The notes beneath the pieces were generated by a model. It was not told where the DNA came from. It did not search any database and worked only from the letters and a program-made list of their open reading frames with translations. 64,000 nt of DNA, from contig JAISLA010000009.1 in assembly GCA_031260705.1 (NCBI GenBank), positions 1-64,000 of the forward strand, given 5' to 3'. The stretch is from Endomicrobium sp. Its GTDB lineage: Bacteria; Elusimicrobiota; Endomicrobiia; Endomicrobiales; Endomicrobiaceae. Shown in pieces: positions 47,854 to 55,849 of this stretch. Within the stretch, counting starts at the first letter, position 1; each line of letters opens with the position of its first letter. Both the position numbers and the translations under genes were made by a program.

Positions 47854-48591
47854 TCAGTCCAATATGACTCCTAAAACAGCGATAAAAGGTATTATTGAAA
47901 ATATTGCTATCTTATCGGTTAACAAAGGATACCGCACACAAATGCAGACAGTCCACAAAATAAGAAAACCGGACGCCGAAGATAGTAAATAAGGGAAAAT
48001 GTTTGCAACAATCTTTCTTGTATCCAACTTCTGTTCCAAAACGAAAAATATGCATTTGAAAACAAATAAAATAAAAATAATAACTGCAAAAACAAAAAAT
48101 ATTTTCCGGTAAAACAACAATAAATTTTCGATTTCTGCATAATGCTTAAAAACCGGCATATCAAATACGATTTCATCAATGCCGGAAATTCTCTCTAAAA
48201 CACTTTTCATCTCCGAAAGAAAATTTTCATACGGTATGGATTTTGGAGCAACTAGCGCGTACGACTGAACTGATTTTGCGGCATCCGGCACGGAAATATC
48301 TTTTAAAAACGGGTTTTTTTCAACAGCTTTTGAGTAAGCTTCGGCTGCGTTTACATACTCTTTTACCGACACCAAACCCGTAGCTTCGATCTCTCCTCTT
48401 ATAACTGCGTCATCTGCGGAATTTTTGTCAAAAAAGACGACTATATTGAGATTTTCCGACAATATTTTAGCATAGTCTTTAATTCGGTAATAATGTCCTG
48501 AAACTAAAATGCAGAATGCGCACAAAGATGCAACAGCAACAAGTTTCAGCGACTCAGAGGCTGTTTTTATTGTAAACTTACCAATTTTCAT
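47854..48591 (-). CDS. ftsX: Cell division protein FtsX-like
   Basis: 245 residues with the FtsX topology: a short cytoplasmic tail, helix 1 (about 15-32), a periplasmic loop with IVVFFDKNSADDAVIRGEIEATG, then three helices at the C-terminus. It is shorter than E. coli FtsX (352) because the N-terminal tail is trimmed. It acts with FtsE and EnvC. No ftsE gene precedes it; the upstream 341 bp are empty. Confidence 0.8.
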   Translation of the reverse strand: MKIGKFTIKTASESLKLVAVASLCAFCILVSGHYYRIKDYAKILSENLNIVVFFDKNSADDAVIRGEIEATGLVSVKEYVNAAEAYSKAVEKNPFLKDISVPDAAKSVQSYALVAPKSIPYENFLSEMKSVLERISGIDEIVFDMPVFKHYAEIENLLLFYRKIFFVFAVIIFILFVFKCIFFVLEQKLDTRKIVANIFPYLLSSASGFLILWTVCICVRYPLLTDKIAIFSIIPFIAVLGVILD

Positions 48592-48932
48592 ATCAACACT
48601 CCATAAAAAATATTTTTACATTTTTTATAAATTTCCGCCGCCACATCAAAAACCAAAAAAAAATCTTTTACGGCGTCTTATCCTGCATTTACCAGACTTT
48701 TTAGTTTTTACATAATAAAACCTTCATAGAAATTCGATCATGATATTTACAGCATTTTCTTTAACCGCCGTTATCATTATTTAATACCTCAGACAGTACA
48801 AAAATAAGCGCGCCCATAAAAAACGTACGACATTTAATTATATACTAAAAATCCCAGCCATTTTCTATGATACGAATTTCGGCACGCATCTCTGCTTTTA
48901 TCAAATACCTATGTCTGATTAAATTTTCAGTT
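48592..48932. other. 341-bp gap upstream of ftsX where ftsE would be expected
   Basis: No ABC-ATPase motif (Walker A, signature or Walker B) in any frame. Short broken frames only. A TATAAT at the scpB 3' end (about 48837-48842) lacks a fitting -35. Confidence 0.5.
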
Positions 48933-49604
48933 TCAAGTATTTTCTTTTTCAGTTCCAACCGGATTTTCAGCAGCACCAGCCAACTCTTTTTTAGTAACAT
49001 CAACTGGAACATCACCACCGGAATTTTCGTCGTCAAAAGGCAGTTCCGGTTCAGGATCATTATCGGACTGCTGCACATCTTTAGGCATATCCTCAATAAG
49101 AGGAAGCTCGCTCAGATGCGCAAGCCCGAAATGTTTTAAAAAGCACTGCGTTGTACCGTAAAGCAAAGGTTTTCCCAAAGCTTCTTTTCTACCTGCTACT
49201 CTTACCAATTTCCTATCAAGAAGAGTATCGATAACACCTGAAGATTCAACGCCTCTGACTTCATCAATTTCAACCCGCGTTATGGGCTGTTTATAGGCAA
49301 TAATTGCCAGAGTTTCAAGAGCCGACGGAGATAATTTCAAGACAAATTTTTCTTTGAGAAGTTTTTTTATCCACGGATAATACTGCGGTTTTGTAGCAAA
49401 AGTCCAGCCATCTGCGACAAACTTAATTTCATAAGGTTTATTTAAATCTGCATATTCTTCTTTGAGTTCGTTTAAAATATTTTCAATATTATCCGTATCG
49501 GCGTAATCCGCTTTTATCAATTTCTTTAATTCTCTTAAACTTAAAGGTCTTTCAGAAACAAAAAGCAGTGCTTCCAAAATTTGTCTGACTTCAGATATTT
49601 CCAT
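48933..49604 (-). CDS. scpB: Segregation and condensation protein B
   Basis: Winged-helix kleisin partner of the SMC complex. About 223 residues from the ATG at 49604, chosen because GAGGGAG lies just upstream and the family begins at this point (EISEVRQILEALLFVSERPLS). Motifs: KLSPSALETLAIIAYKQPITRVEIDEVRGV near 100-130 and GKPLLYGTTQCFLKHFGLA. The C-terminal tail is acidic and low-complexity. The frame stays open upstream with coding-like text to about 49757; see findings. Confidence 0.93.
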   Translation of the reverse strand: MEISEVRQILEALLFVSERPLSLRELKKLIKADYADTDNIENILNELKEEYADLNKPYEIKFVADGWTFATKPQYYPWIKKLLKEKFVLKLSPSALETLAIIAYKQPITRVEIDEVRGVESSGVIDTLLDRKLVRVAGRKEALGKPLLYGTTQCFLKHFGLAHLSELPLIEDMPKDVQQSDNDPEPELPFDDENSGGDVPVDVTKKELAGAAENPVGTEKENT

Positions 49605-49765
49605 CATCTCCCTCTTATACTTATCAGTTTCAGAAGCCAATTTCAAACCAGAGGCAACAGATTCCTGCGAAAGCCGTTTTTGTTCGTCTTCTTTTTCCAC
49701 ATCTTTTAAAATATATTTATTACTATTATCTTCTTCCAGTTCAGACTCAATATAATTTCAGACAT

Positions 49766-50574
49766 TTGCTGTTTCAAAGTCCTCGTAAGATATTTAGTTT
49801 GATATAGAGCCGATTCTACGTCCCTTTTTGAGGGTTTGAGTGTGTTATAGTACAGAGCTTTCATCTTCCAGCTCGTTCAAATAACTGTTCTATAAAAATG
49901 CTGCTTTTTTAATTTTGACCGTGAGGATTTTGACCGTTCATCGGATTAAATTGAATTGGCGGCTTCTCCGTCGGATCCAATTGAGCATTCACTTCTAGTT
50001 CTTGAGTAATAGAAAAGAAGTCTGCCAACCATCAAACACCTTAACTACGCTACAGTATACACCTATCCGTCACAACGCCGGTAGAATTCTCAACTGCATT
50101 CTCGTTAAACGGTCGCTGAGGAATTGTACCCAGCTAACAGTACTATGTTGCGCGTCAACGATCAAATTAGCAAGACTTCGATGCTCCATACTTATCACCT
50201 CAATGAATTTGTTTATTATATTATTAGCTGTGTTACATTATACCTCTCGTCTACCTCACCTAATTTATTCCCCATCCGGTTTAATATATTGGGTAGACTT
50301 GTTTTCCTGTTTCTGGCATAGAGCATACGATCCATACAGCTATTTAACAAGCATAGCAGTACCAATTACAGTCAAAGTATAACTCTCGCACCAAATTGAT
50401 AAGCACTAACTAATCGATTAGCGTCCTGCTTTACTTCGGGACGATAGACGATATTTGATGATTTCACCTATGTTCTTCTTTTGACAGTATATCTGTTGGT
50501 TTCGGGATAACGTTATGGCAGGCAGACAACATAAATAGTGGTGTTAACAATAAAACAAATAATTTAATTTTCAC
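49766..50574 (-). pseudogene. Decayed lipoprotein-plus-membrane-segment locus between scpA and scpB (locus A)
   Basis: Begins with GTG at 50574, inside the scpA stop region, preceded by AAGGGG. It encodes KIKLFVLLLTPLFMLSACHN with lipobox LSAC, then IPKPTDILSKEEH and a stop. Other frames continue with IVYRPEVKQDANRLVSAYQF, a membrane-like TLTVIGTAMLVK, MLYARNRKTSLPNILNRMGN, MEHRSLANLIVDAQHSTVSW and ELEVNAQLDPTEKPPIQF. These look once-coding but are split by several frameshifts and stops. Families not recognised; the layout resembles loci B and C. It has inserted or persisted between two normally adjacent genes. Confidence 0.55.
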
Positions 50575-51277
50575 TATCCCCTTTATTATAAATCTTATAA
50601 ATTCTTATTTCCGAAAATAATTCGGACTGTTTAGCGGCGATCTGCTTATTTTTTACAAGCTCCAAAACAGCCATAAAACACACTATCAGCGCTGTTTTAG
50701 TCTTTTGCATTCTTAGTATCTCATTAAAAGAAATATATTGTCTTCCCTCTAAAACATCAAGAATTTCCCTGATTTTTGTCTCAATGGGAATTTCATGATA
50801 CATAATTTCTTTTATATTTTCTGGAAGCGTCGTTAAAGCTGTGCGGAAACTGCCCACCAAATCAAAAATCGTAGCATCTAAAACAAAATCCTGTTTATTT
50901 ACCGGGAGAGCCGGTCTGTAGTAAATCTGCGAATTTTCTATAATTTTATACGACAAGAGTTTTCCAAGTTCTTTATATTTCCGATATTCAAGAAGTCTGT
51001 TTTTAAGAAAACTTAAAGAATCGTCCTCTAAGATGTCTTTTTCGTTATTTGACGGAATAAGAATTCTCGCCTTTATCTGCATAAGAGTCGACGCCATAAC
51101 AAGAAATTCACCCGCTATATCAATATTAAGTTCCTGCATCAAATCAAGATACGCAAGATACTCGGCTGTTATTTCGGCTATTTTTATCTCATTAATTTCC
51201 AAATCGTTCTTTTTTATAAGATGCAGAAGAAGATCTAAAGGTCCTTCAAATGTATCAAGATGTATGTCATAAACCAT
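50564..51277 (-). CDS. scpA: Segregation and condensation protein A
   Basis: Kleisin subunit of the SMC-ScpAB condensin. 237 residues. N-terminal DIHLDTFEGPLDLLLHLIKKNDLEINEI (at 4-31, the SMC-binding part) and LVMASTLMQIKARILIP are hallmarks. The C-terminal winged helix has ISFNEILRMQKTKTALIVCFMAVLELVKNKQI. A purine-rich GGAGAATGGGA stretch lies about 5 bases before the ATG. scpB, its usual neighbour, is separated by about 0.9 kb of decayed sequence. Confidence 0.96.
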   Translation of the reverse strand: MVYDIHLDTFEGPLDLLLHLIKKNDLEINEIKIAEITAEYLAYLDLMQELNIDIAGEFLVMASTLMQIKARILIPSNNEKDILEDDSLSFLKNRLLEYRKYKELGKLLSYKIIENSQIYYRPALPVNKQDFVLDATIFDLVGSFRTALTTLPENIKEIMYHEIPIETKIREILDVLEGRQYISFNEILRMQKTKTALIVCFMAVLELVKNKQIAAKQSELFSEIRIYKIYNKGDSEN

Positions 51278-51403
51278 AACAATCCCATTCTCCTGTCACA
51301 ACGAGCAGAGCTTGTCCTCGGGAGTATCTGTGTTTTTACATTCTTTTCAGGATATTTAAAACTTGATTTTTTCAAAAGAAGCCAAACACCCGGCAAACAT
51401 CTC

Positions 51404-52375
51404 TTAAAACTTCATTGCTTTGCGGATCTCTTCCATAGTTTGCTGCGCAATTTCCACAGCTTTTCGGCATCCCGTTTCAACTATCTTTTCCAAATACGCT
51501 TTATCGGCAATTAAATCTTTTCTTTTCTCAGTCAAAGGTTTCATAAATTCAGAAAGCATTTCTATTAACTGTTTTTTACACGACACACAGCCTATTGTGC
51601 CGACCTTGCATTCTTCTTCTCTGTTTTTATATTCTCTGTTAAATATTTCGTGAAACGCAAAAACTACACAACCGCATGGATGTCCGGGATCGGCTTTTTT
51701 TATCTTTAGAGGATCCGTAAACATACTTTTAACCTTATCCCTTAAAATATCGTTGCTTTCGCCAAGCAGAATTGAGTTGCCGTAAGATTTTGACATTTTT
51801 CTTCCGTCTAAGCCCAGAACTCTTGCAGCTTTTGTAAGTTCTTCTTTAGGTTCAATGAAAGTATCACCGTAAAAGTTGTTAAATCTTCTTGCTATTTCGC
51901 GGGTAAGCTCCAGATGCGAGAGCTGATCTTCTCCGACAGGAACAATATCGGCTTTATAGAGAAGAATATCTGCAGACATTAAAATAGGATAGCCTAAAAA
52001 ACCGTAATTGCTGAGATCTTTATTTTTGATTTCACTTATTTGTTCTTTGTACGTAGGACATCTCTGAAGCCAGCTCAGAGGAGTTATCATAGAAAGTATT
52101 AAAAACAATTCACTGTGATGAGGTACTCCTGATTGCTTAAAAAGTACGCTTTTTTCGGGATCTATACCCGCGGTAATCCAATCAGCAACCATTTCTAAAG
52201 TATTTTCATTAACTGCAGAAGTATCAGCATAATTGGTGGTTAAAGCATGCCAGTCTGCCGACATATAATAACACTCATATTCATTTTGAAATTTAACCCA
52301 GTTCCGCAGAGCGCCGAAATAATGACCCAAATGAAGTCTGCCCGTCGGACGCATGCCTGACAACACTTTACTCAT
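51404..52375 (-). CDS. trpS: Tryptophanyl-tRNA synthetase
   Basis: 323 residues, class Ic synthetase. Motifs: LSGMRPTGRLHLGHYFGALRNW at 5-26 (the HIGH motif is HLGH), MLSADILLYKA-type ILMSADILLYKADIVPVGEDQ near 135-155, and KMSKS in GRKMSKSYGNSILL near 193. A Cys cluster (CGCVV, CKVGTIGCVSCKKQ) suggests the metal-binding insertion seen in some bacteria. It follows the M50 protease gene by 53 bases. Confidence 0.97.
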   Translation of the reverse strand: MSKVLSGMRPTGRLHLGHYFGALRNWVKFQNEYECYYMSADWHALTTNYADTSAVNENTLEMVADWITAGIDPEKSVLFKQSGVPHHSELFLILSMITPLSWLQRCPTYKEQISEIKNKDLSNYGFLGYPILMSADILLYKADIVPVGEDQLSHLELTREIARRFNNFYGDTFIEPKEELTKAARVLGLDGRKMSKSYGNSILLGESNDILRDKVKSMFTDPLKIKKADPGHPCGCVVFAFHEIFNREYKNREEECKVGTIGCVSCKKQLIEMLSEFMKPLTEKRKDLIADKAYLEKIVETGCRKAVEIAQQTMEEIRKAMKF

Positions 52376-52428
52376 ACAATTTTCTCTGTTTATTTTAAAA
52401 TTTTCTTTTTATTTAACTCGGAAAAACA

Positions 52429-53064
52429 TCAAAAAGCAATCATTCTGGAAGTCGCTACAAAAAAATTTGCTATAGAATATATAAACTTCCACACTATTTC
52501 AGACGACAATATCACACATAACAACATTAAACAAATATATGGATTTAAATTTAAGTATCTTGCCGCAATTTTTTCAGGCAAAAAATATATTATAATTTTT
52601 GAACCGTCAAAAGGCGGAACAGGGATAAGATTTATAACTGCAAGAATAATATTTATGACAATCATCATATATAAAGAATGTTCTATCAACCGGTTATGCA
52701 TAAGTTCAAAATTCGGAAAATATTTCACAATATGCATCCCCAGTCCGGATAGAAAAGCAAGCAATATATTGGAGGCAGGTCCGGCAAGACAAACAAGCGG
52801 AATATCCTTTCTCGGATTTTTTAAATTTTTGTAATTTAAAGGAACGGGTTTTGCCCATCCTAAAAGAACAGGCACTTTCAAAAGAAATAATATTGTTGGA
52901 AGTAAAATAGTTCCAAATAATTCTATATGCGGTATAGGATTTAAAGTAATGCGTCTTGCCATTTTGGCTGTATCATCACCTCTTAAATAAGCGACATATC
53001 CGTGCGCTACTTCATGAATTATTGCTGAAAAAAGCAAAATTACAATATATACAAATACCGTCAT
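52429..53064 (-). CDS. Site-2 protease family (M50) membrane metalloprotease
   Basis: 211 residues with about five to six hydrophobic helices. Zinc ligands HExxH are in AIIHEVAHGYVAYLRGD at 15-31, and the third ligand Asp in NLIPVPPFDGSKII near 146-159. ARRITLNPIPHIELFGTILLPT is the conserved loop. This is the small, non-PDZ (SpoIVFB/YwhC-like) class; the substrate is unknown. Often adjacent to trpS and scpAB in bacteria, as here. Confidence 0.92.
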   Translation of the reverse strand: MTVFVYIVILLFSAIIHEVAHGYVAYLRGDDTAKMARRITLNPIPHIELFGTILLPTILFLLKVPVLLGWAKPVPLNYKNLKNPRKDIPLVCLAGPASNILLAFLSGLGMHIVKYFPNFELMHNRLIEHSLYMMIVINIILAVINLIPVPPFDGSKIIIYFLPEKIAARYLNLNPYICLMLLCVILSSEIVWKFIYSIANFFVATSRMIAF

Positions 53065-53225
53065 TGCTGTCCTTTCATATCACTTATTGAAATATCATAC
53101 AAAAATTGATAAGTAATTTTATGTTTTTTTGAATTTCTTTGTCAAACTTGTGTATTATGCGAAATTTTCAGAATTGGTATCCTCATTTTAGCTTTATTTA
53201 TAAGCGACTTCCGTTTCGGCTTGCA

Positions 53226-53480
53226 TCATTTTTTTGCCTTTTTCTTTTTTAATTTTTTCAGGATGTCCCTGCCGACAATCTGTTTGTCTGTTATTCTATC
53301 ATTTGCCATCATAATAATCTGCATATAATCAATGTTTTTAAGGTACGCTCTTGCCTCTCCTACACCCGCTATGAAGTAGTACAACGTGTGCTTTTCCACC
53401 CGTTGATAAACACCCAGTCGCTTCCTAGAAAACTTGATAAATTGGATATAGTATTCCTCCTGCTGTGATTGATTTAAATT
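53226..53480 (-). pseudogene. Unidentified gene fragment (part of locus C)
   Basis: About 80 open codons ending in a stop at 53226: EEYYIQFIKFSRKRLGVYQR, then HTLYYFIAGVGEARAYLKN, MMANDRITDKQIVGRDILKK and a Lys-rich end. It is bounded upstream by a TAG in frame and has no start codon with a Shine-Dalgarno, so it reads as the tail of a broken gene. Base use is less AT-rich than its surroundings, hinting at acquired DNA. Family unknown. Confidence 0.45.
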
Positions 53481-53509
53481 CTACAAAAGCTTTTAGGTCA
53501 AGGTATTAT

Positions 53510-54120
53510 CTAAGTTTAATACAAAAGGCATATAGCTGAACACTATACACCTCATTTTTTTCTTCTCTTTTACTATTATACATTCTCGATTTCGCCTCCG
53601 TCTTTGTTAATTCCGTCCCACACGCTATAGCCAGTTGCTGAGCAGTCGGTTCATTGTGAAATATGTTTGCGTAAATAGGAATAAGAAAAAAGTGGGAAGC
53701 AGTCTAAAAAAACTGCTCACCATTTTTGATAAACTGGCTTTTTGCTGATTTAATTCCTTAATCTGGTTTATCTGTTCTGCAATCTCCTGTTGAAGTTCTG
53801 AACACCTCTATCAGACTGCTCTTCCTATTCCTCTGTCGGAGAAACACTAGCCAAGTCCGCTATTTTTTTCATTGTCGGCTTATAAAAGCCAAAATACCAA
53901 ACAGCAGAGGTAACACCAACCGCCAGAATAGCTAGAACGTACGGATTGTTAACGGCACTCCATACCGTTTCACCCACATTTTCCCTTGACTGGCTTCCTC
54001 TTTCTTCATAACTCCAGACACTTTATTCGCTGGGTTTACCATCTGCTTCCTGTCAGCACAACCGCTAAAATTTAACAAGACTAAAAATATCAAAATGTAA
54101 ACATTAATTAGTTTTTTCAT
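53510..54120 (-). pseudogene. Decayed lipoprotein with one transmembrane segment and coiled-coil remnant (locus C)
   Basis: Starts with an ATG at 54120: MKKLINVYILIFLVLLNFSG, then Cys (lipobox FSGC) and MVNPANKVSGVMKK. A frameshift near 54000 moves coding to SRENVGETVWSAVNNPYVLA, then a membrane segment ILAVGVTSAVWYFGFY and MKKIADLASVSPTEE before a stop. Next comes a coiled-coil stretch ELQQEIAEQINQIKELNQQK and, in another frame, NEPTAQQLAIACGTELTK. The AGGA before the ATG is buried in a GGATT-AAA-AATCC repeat. Family not recognised; the layout matches loci A and B. Confidence 0.55.
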
Positions 54121-54213
54121 TATTCAGGATTTTTAATCCTTTAATTTCTATGTCCGCAAATGTATAGTTGCGCCGGCTTTCCTTTCCTAATCTCAACACG
54201 CTTACCGGACTTC

Positions 54214-54223
54214 GGGGGGGGGG
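54214..54223. repeat. G10 homopolymer beside locus C
   Basis: Ten consecutive G (plus strand) in the 167-bp spacer between the GlcD-like gene and the decayed lipoprotein gene. Confidence 0.9.
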
Positions 54224-54287
54224 CCGTACTTGCTTGAAAAACACTGAACAAGCAGTGTACAACACTATTTTTTGCCTTCTTACTTAA

Positions 54288-55793
54288 TCATTGAATCCGT
54301 TGAATATAATTTTTCGGGAATATATTATCTTGCCCCAAAATCCCGGATTCATCAAGGCTCTTTTTAAATTTCGCCATTTCTTTAAAGCCTTCCTTGCCAA
54401 GCATCTTCTCCAATAAAATATGTTTAAGTTTTCCTATTCCATGTTCCGCAGAAACCGTTCCACCAAGCTCAACAGCTTTCTGGGCAATATCTACACATAT
54501 TCGTCTGCATCGTTCGTATTCTTCTTTATTTGAAGCTATAATATTTGCATGCAGATGATTTTCCCCTATATGTCCGAAAGTTAAATTAAAAATGCCGGAT
54601 TTTTTAAATTCCCTGTCACAAAAGTCAACAATTTCAGGCAGTTTCCCTTCAGGAACAGCAAAATCCGTACCGGATTTCGGAATTTTATTCTTTCTTACAA
54701 TTTCATTTACGCGCTCTGGAATTCTGTGCCTGAAAACCCTGAATTCTTCCTGCTGTGCCAAATTTGAAGCAAACCAAACTTTTTCCAAATCAATGCCGCT
54801 GCCGCTGATGGCTTCAATCCATTTTTCCATTAGAATATCAAAATTATCTTCGTATATATCCTGTTCAAACATAATACTGGCCTCAACATTTTCAGGTATG
54901 ACAGGATAATCTTTTTTTATCATAAGCAATGTATTCTTATCAAAATATTCTAAAGCCATAGCACTGATTGAATCTTTTAAATTTTCTTTTTCCGTATTTT
55001 TAGAAATAATTTTTATTTTATTTACAAATTCACATGCACTGTCGCGACTCTCAAAAAATATTATCCCACCGAAAACTTCTTTAAAATGAGGAATAAGTTT
55101 AAGCACAGCCTCCACAATAACGCAAAGAGTGCCATCCGAACCTATAAAAACATCCGTTAAATCGGCAGCGGGATAATTGTAATATCCCGTGACATTTTTT
55201 ATTGCAGGCAAATGATACTTTGGAAGCAGTATATGTTTTTTACCCTTATTCGTATCAAAAGTTATTCTGCCGTTTTTATCAGCAAAATATTTACCCCTCT
55301 CAATATAACTTTGAGAACCATCTGAAAAAACAACTTTTAAAGCTTTGATATGATCTCTCGTTACGCCGAATTTAAAGCCTCTGCCTCCAGAAGCATTAGT
55401 TGAAATATTTCCGCCAATAGACGCATTCTTTTCAGTAGGATCCGGCGAATACATCCAGCCTCTGCCGAAAGCTTTCAATTTTATATCACAAATTTTTGCT
55501 CCAGCCTGAACAGTAATAAGAGCGTTTTTATTATCAATCTCTTTTATTTCGCTGATATTATTTAACTTTTCCAAAGATAATATACTTCCGCCAAACGCAA
55601 GTCCGGAAGCAGTATTTCCCGTAAGCGCGCCTACAACCGTTACCGGTGTTTTAGACTTAGACATTTCAACAAGAAAGCCGGATATATCGTCTTCAGTTTC
55701 CGCCACCGCAACAAAATCGGCGCTGGAACCTATGACACCCGAATTATCTTCAAAATAATTTTGAATTATATCTTTATCTCTCTTTATTATCAT
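54288..55793 (-). CDS. FAD-linked oxidase, GlcD/D-lactate dehydrogenase family
   Basis: About 501 residues from the ATG at 55793. The N-terminal PCMH-type FAD domain has VTVVGALTGNTASGLAFGGSIL, YSPDPTEKNASIGGNISTNASGGRGFKFG and GSDGTLCVIVEAVLKLIP. The C-terminal cap domain has FGHIGENHLHANII and TVSAEHGIGKLKH. Such enzymes oxidise D-2-hydroxy acids (lactate, glycolate, 2-hydroxyglutarate) to the keto acid; the exact substrate is not set. No Fe-S GlcF partner adjoins. It follows pheT by 56 bases. Confidence 0.88.
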   Translation of the reverse strand: MIIKRDKDIIQNYFEDNSGVIGSSADFVAVAETEDDISGFLVEMSKSKTPVTVVGALTGNTASGLAFGGSILSLEKLNNISEIKEIDNKNALITVQAGAKICDIKLKAFGRGWMYSPDPTEKNASIGGNISTNASGGRGFKFGVTRDHIKALKVVFSDGSQSYIERGKYFADKNGRITFDTNKGKKHILLPKYHLPAIKNVTGYYNYPAADLTDVFIGSDGTLCVIVEAVLKLIPHFKEVFGGIIFFESRDSACEFVNKIKIISKNTEKENLKDSISAMALEYFDKNTLLMIKKDYPVIPENVEASIMFEQDIYEDNFDILMEKWIEAISGSGIDLEKVWFASNLAQQEEFRVFRHRIPERVNEIVRKNKIPKSGTDFAVPEGKLPEIVDFCDREFKKSGIFNLTFGHIGENHLHANIIASNKEEYERCRRICVDIAQKAVELGGTVSAEHGIGKLKHILLEKMLGKEGFKEMAKFKKSLDESGILGQDNIFPKNYIQRIQ

Positions 55794-55849
55794 TTTATTT
55801 TCCCGCAATATAGTTCAAACGTCATCAGTTATCTACCCAACTATTATTT

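Noticed and set aside
48845-49096. Minus-strand ORF overlapping the 3' end of scpB
   Set aside because: Second-frame reading of the acidic scpB tail; not a separate gene.
50002-50382. 126-codon plus-strand ORF in the scpA-scpB gap
   Set aside because: Antisense to minus-strand fragments that look more coding; Ser/Leu/Cys-rich text, no start signal.
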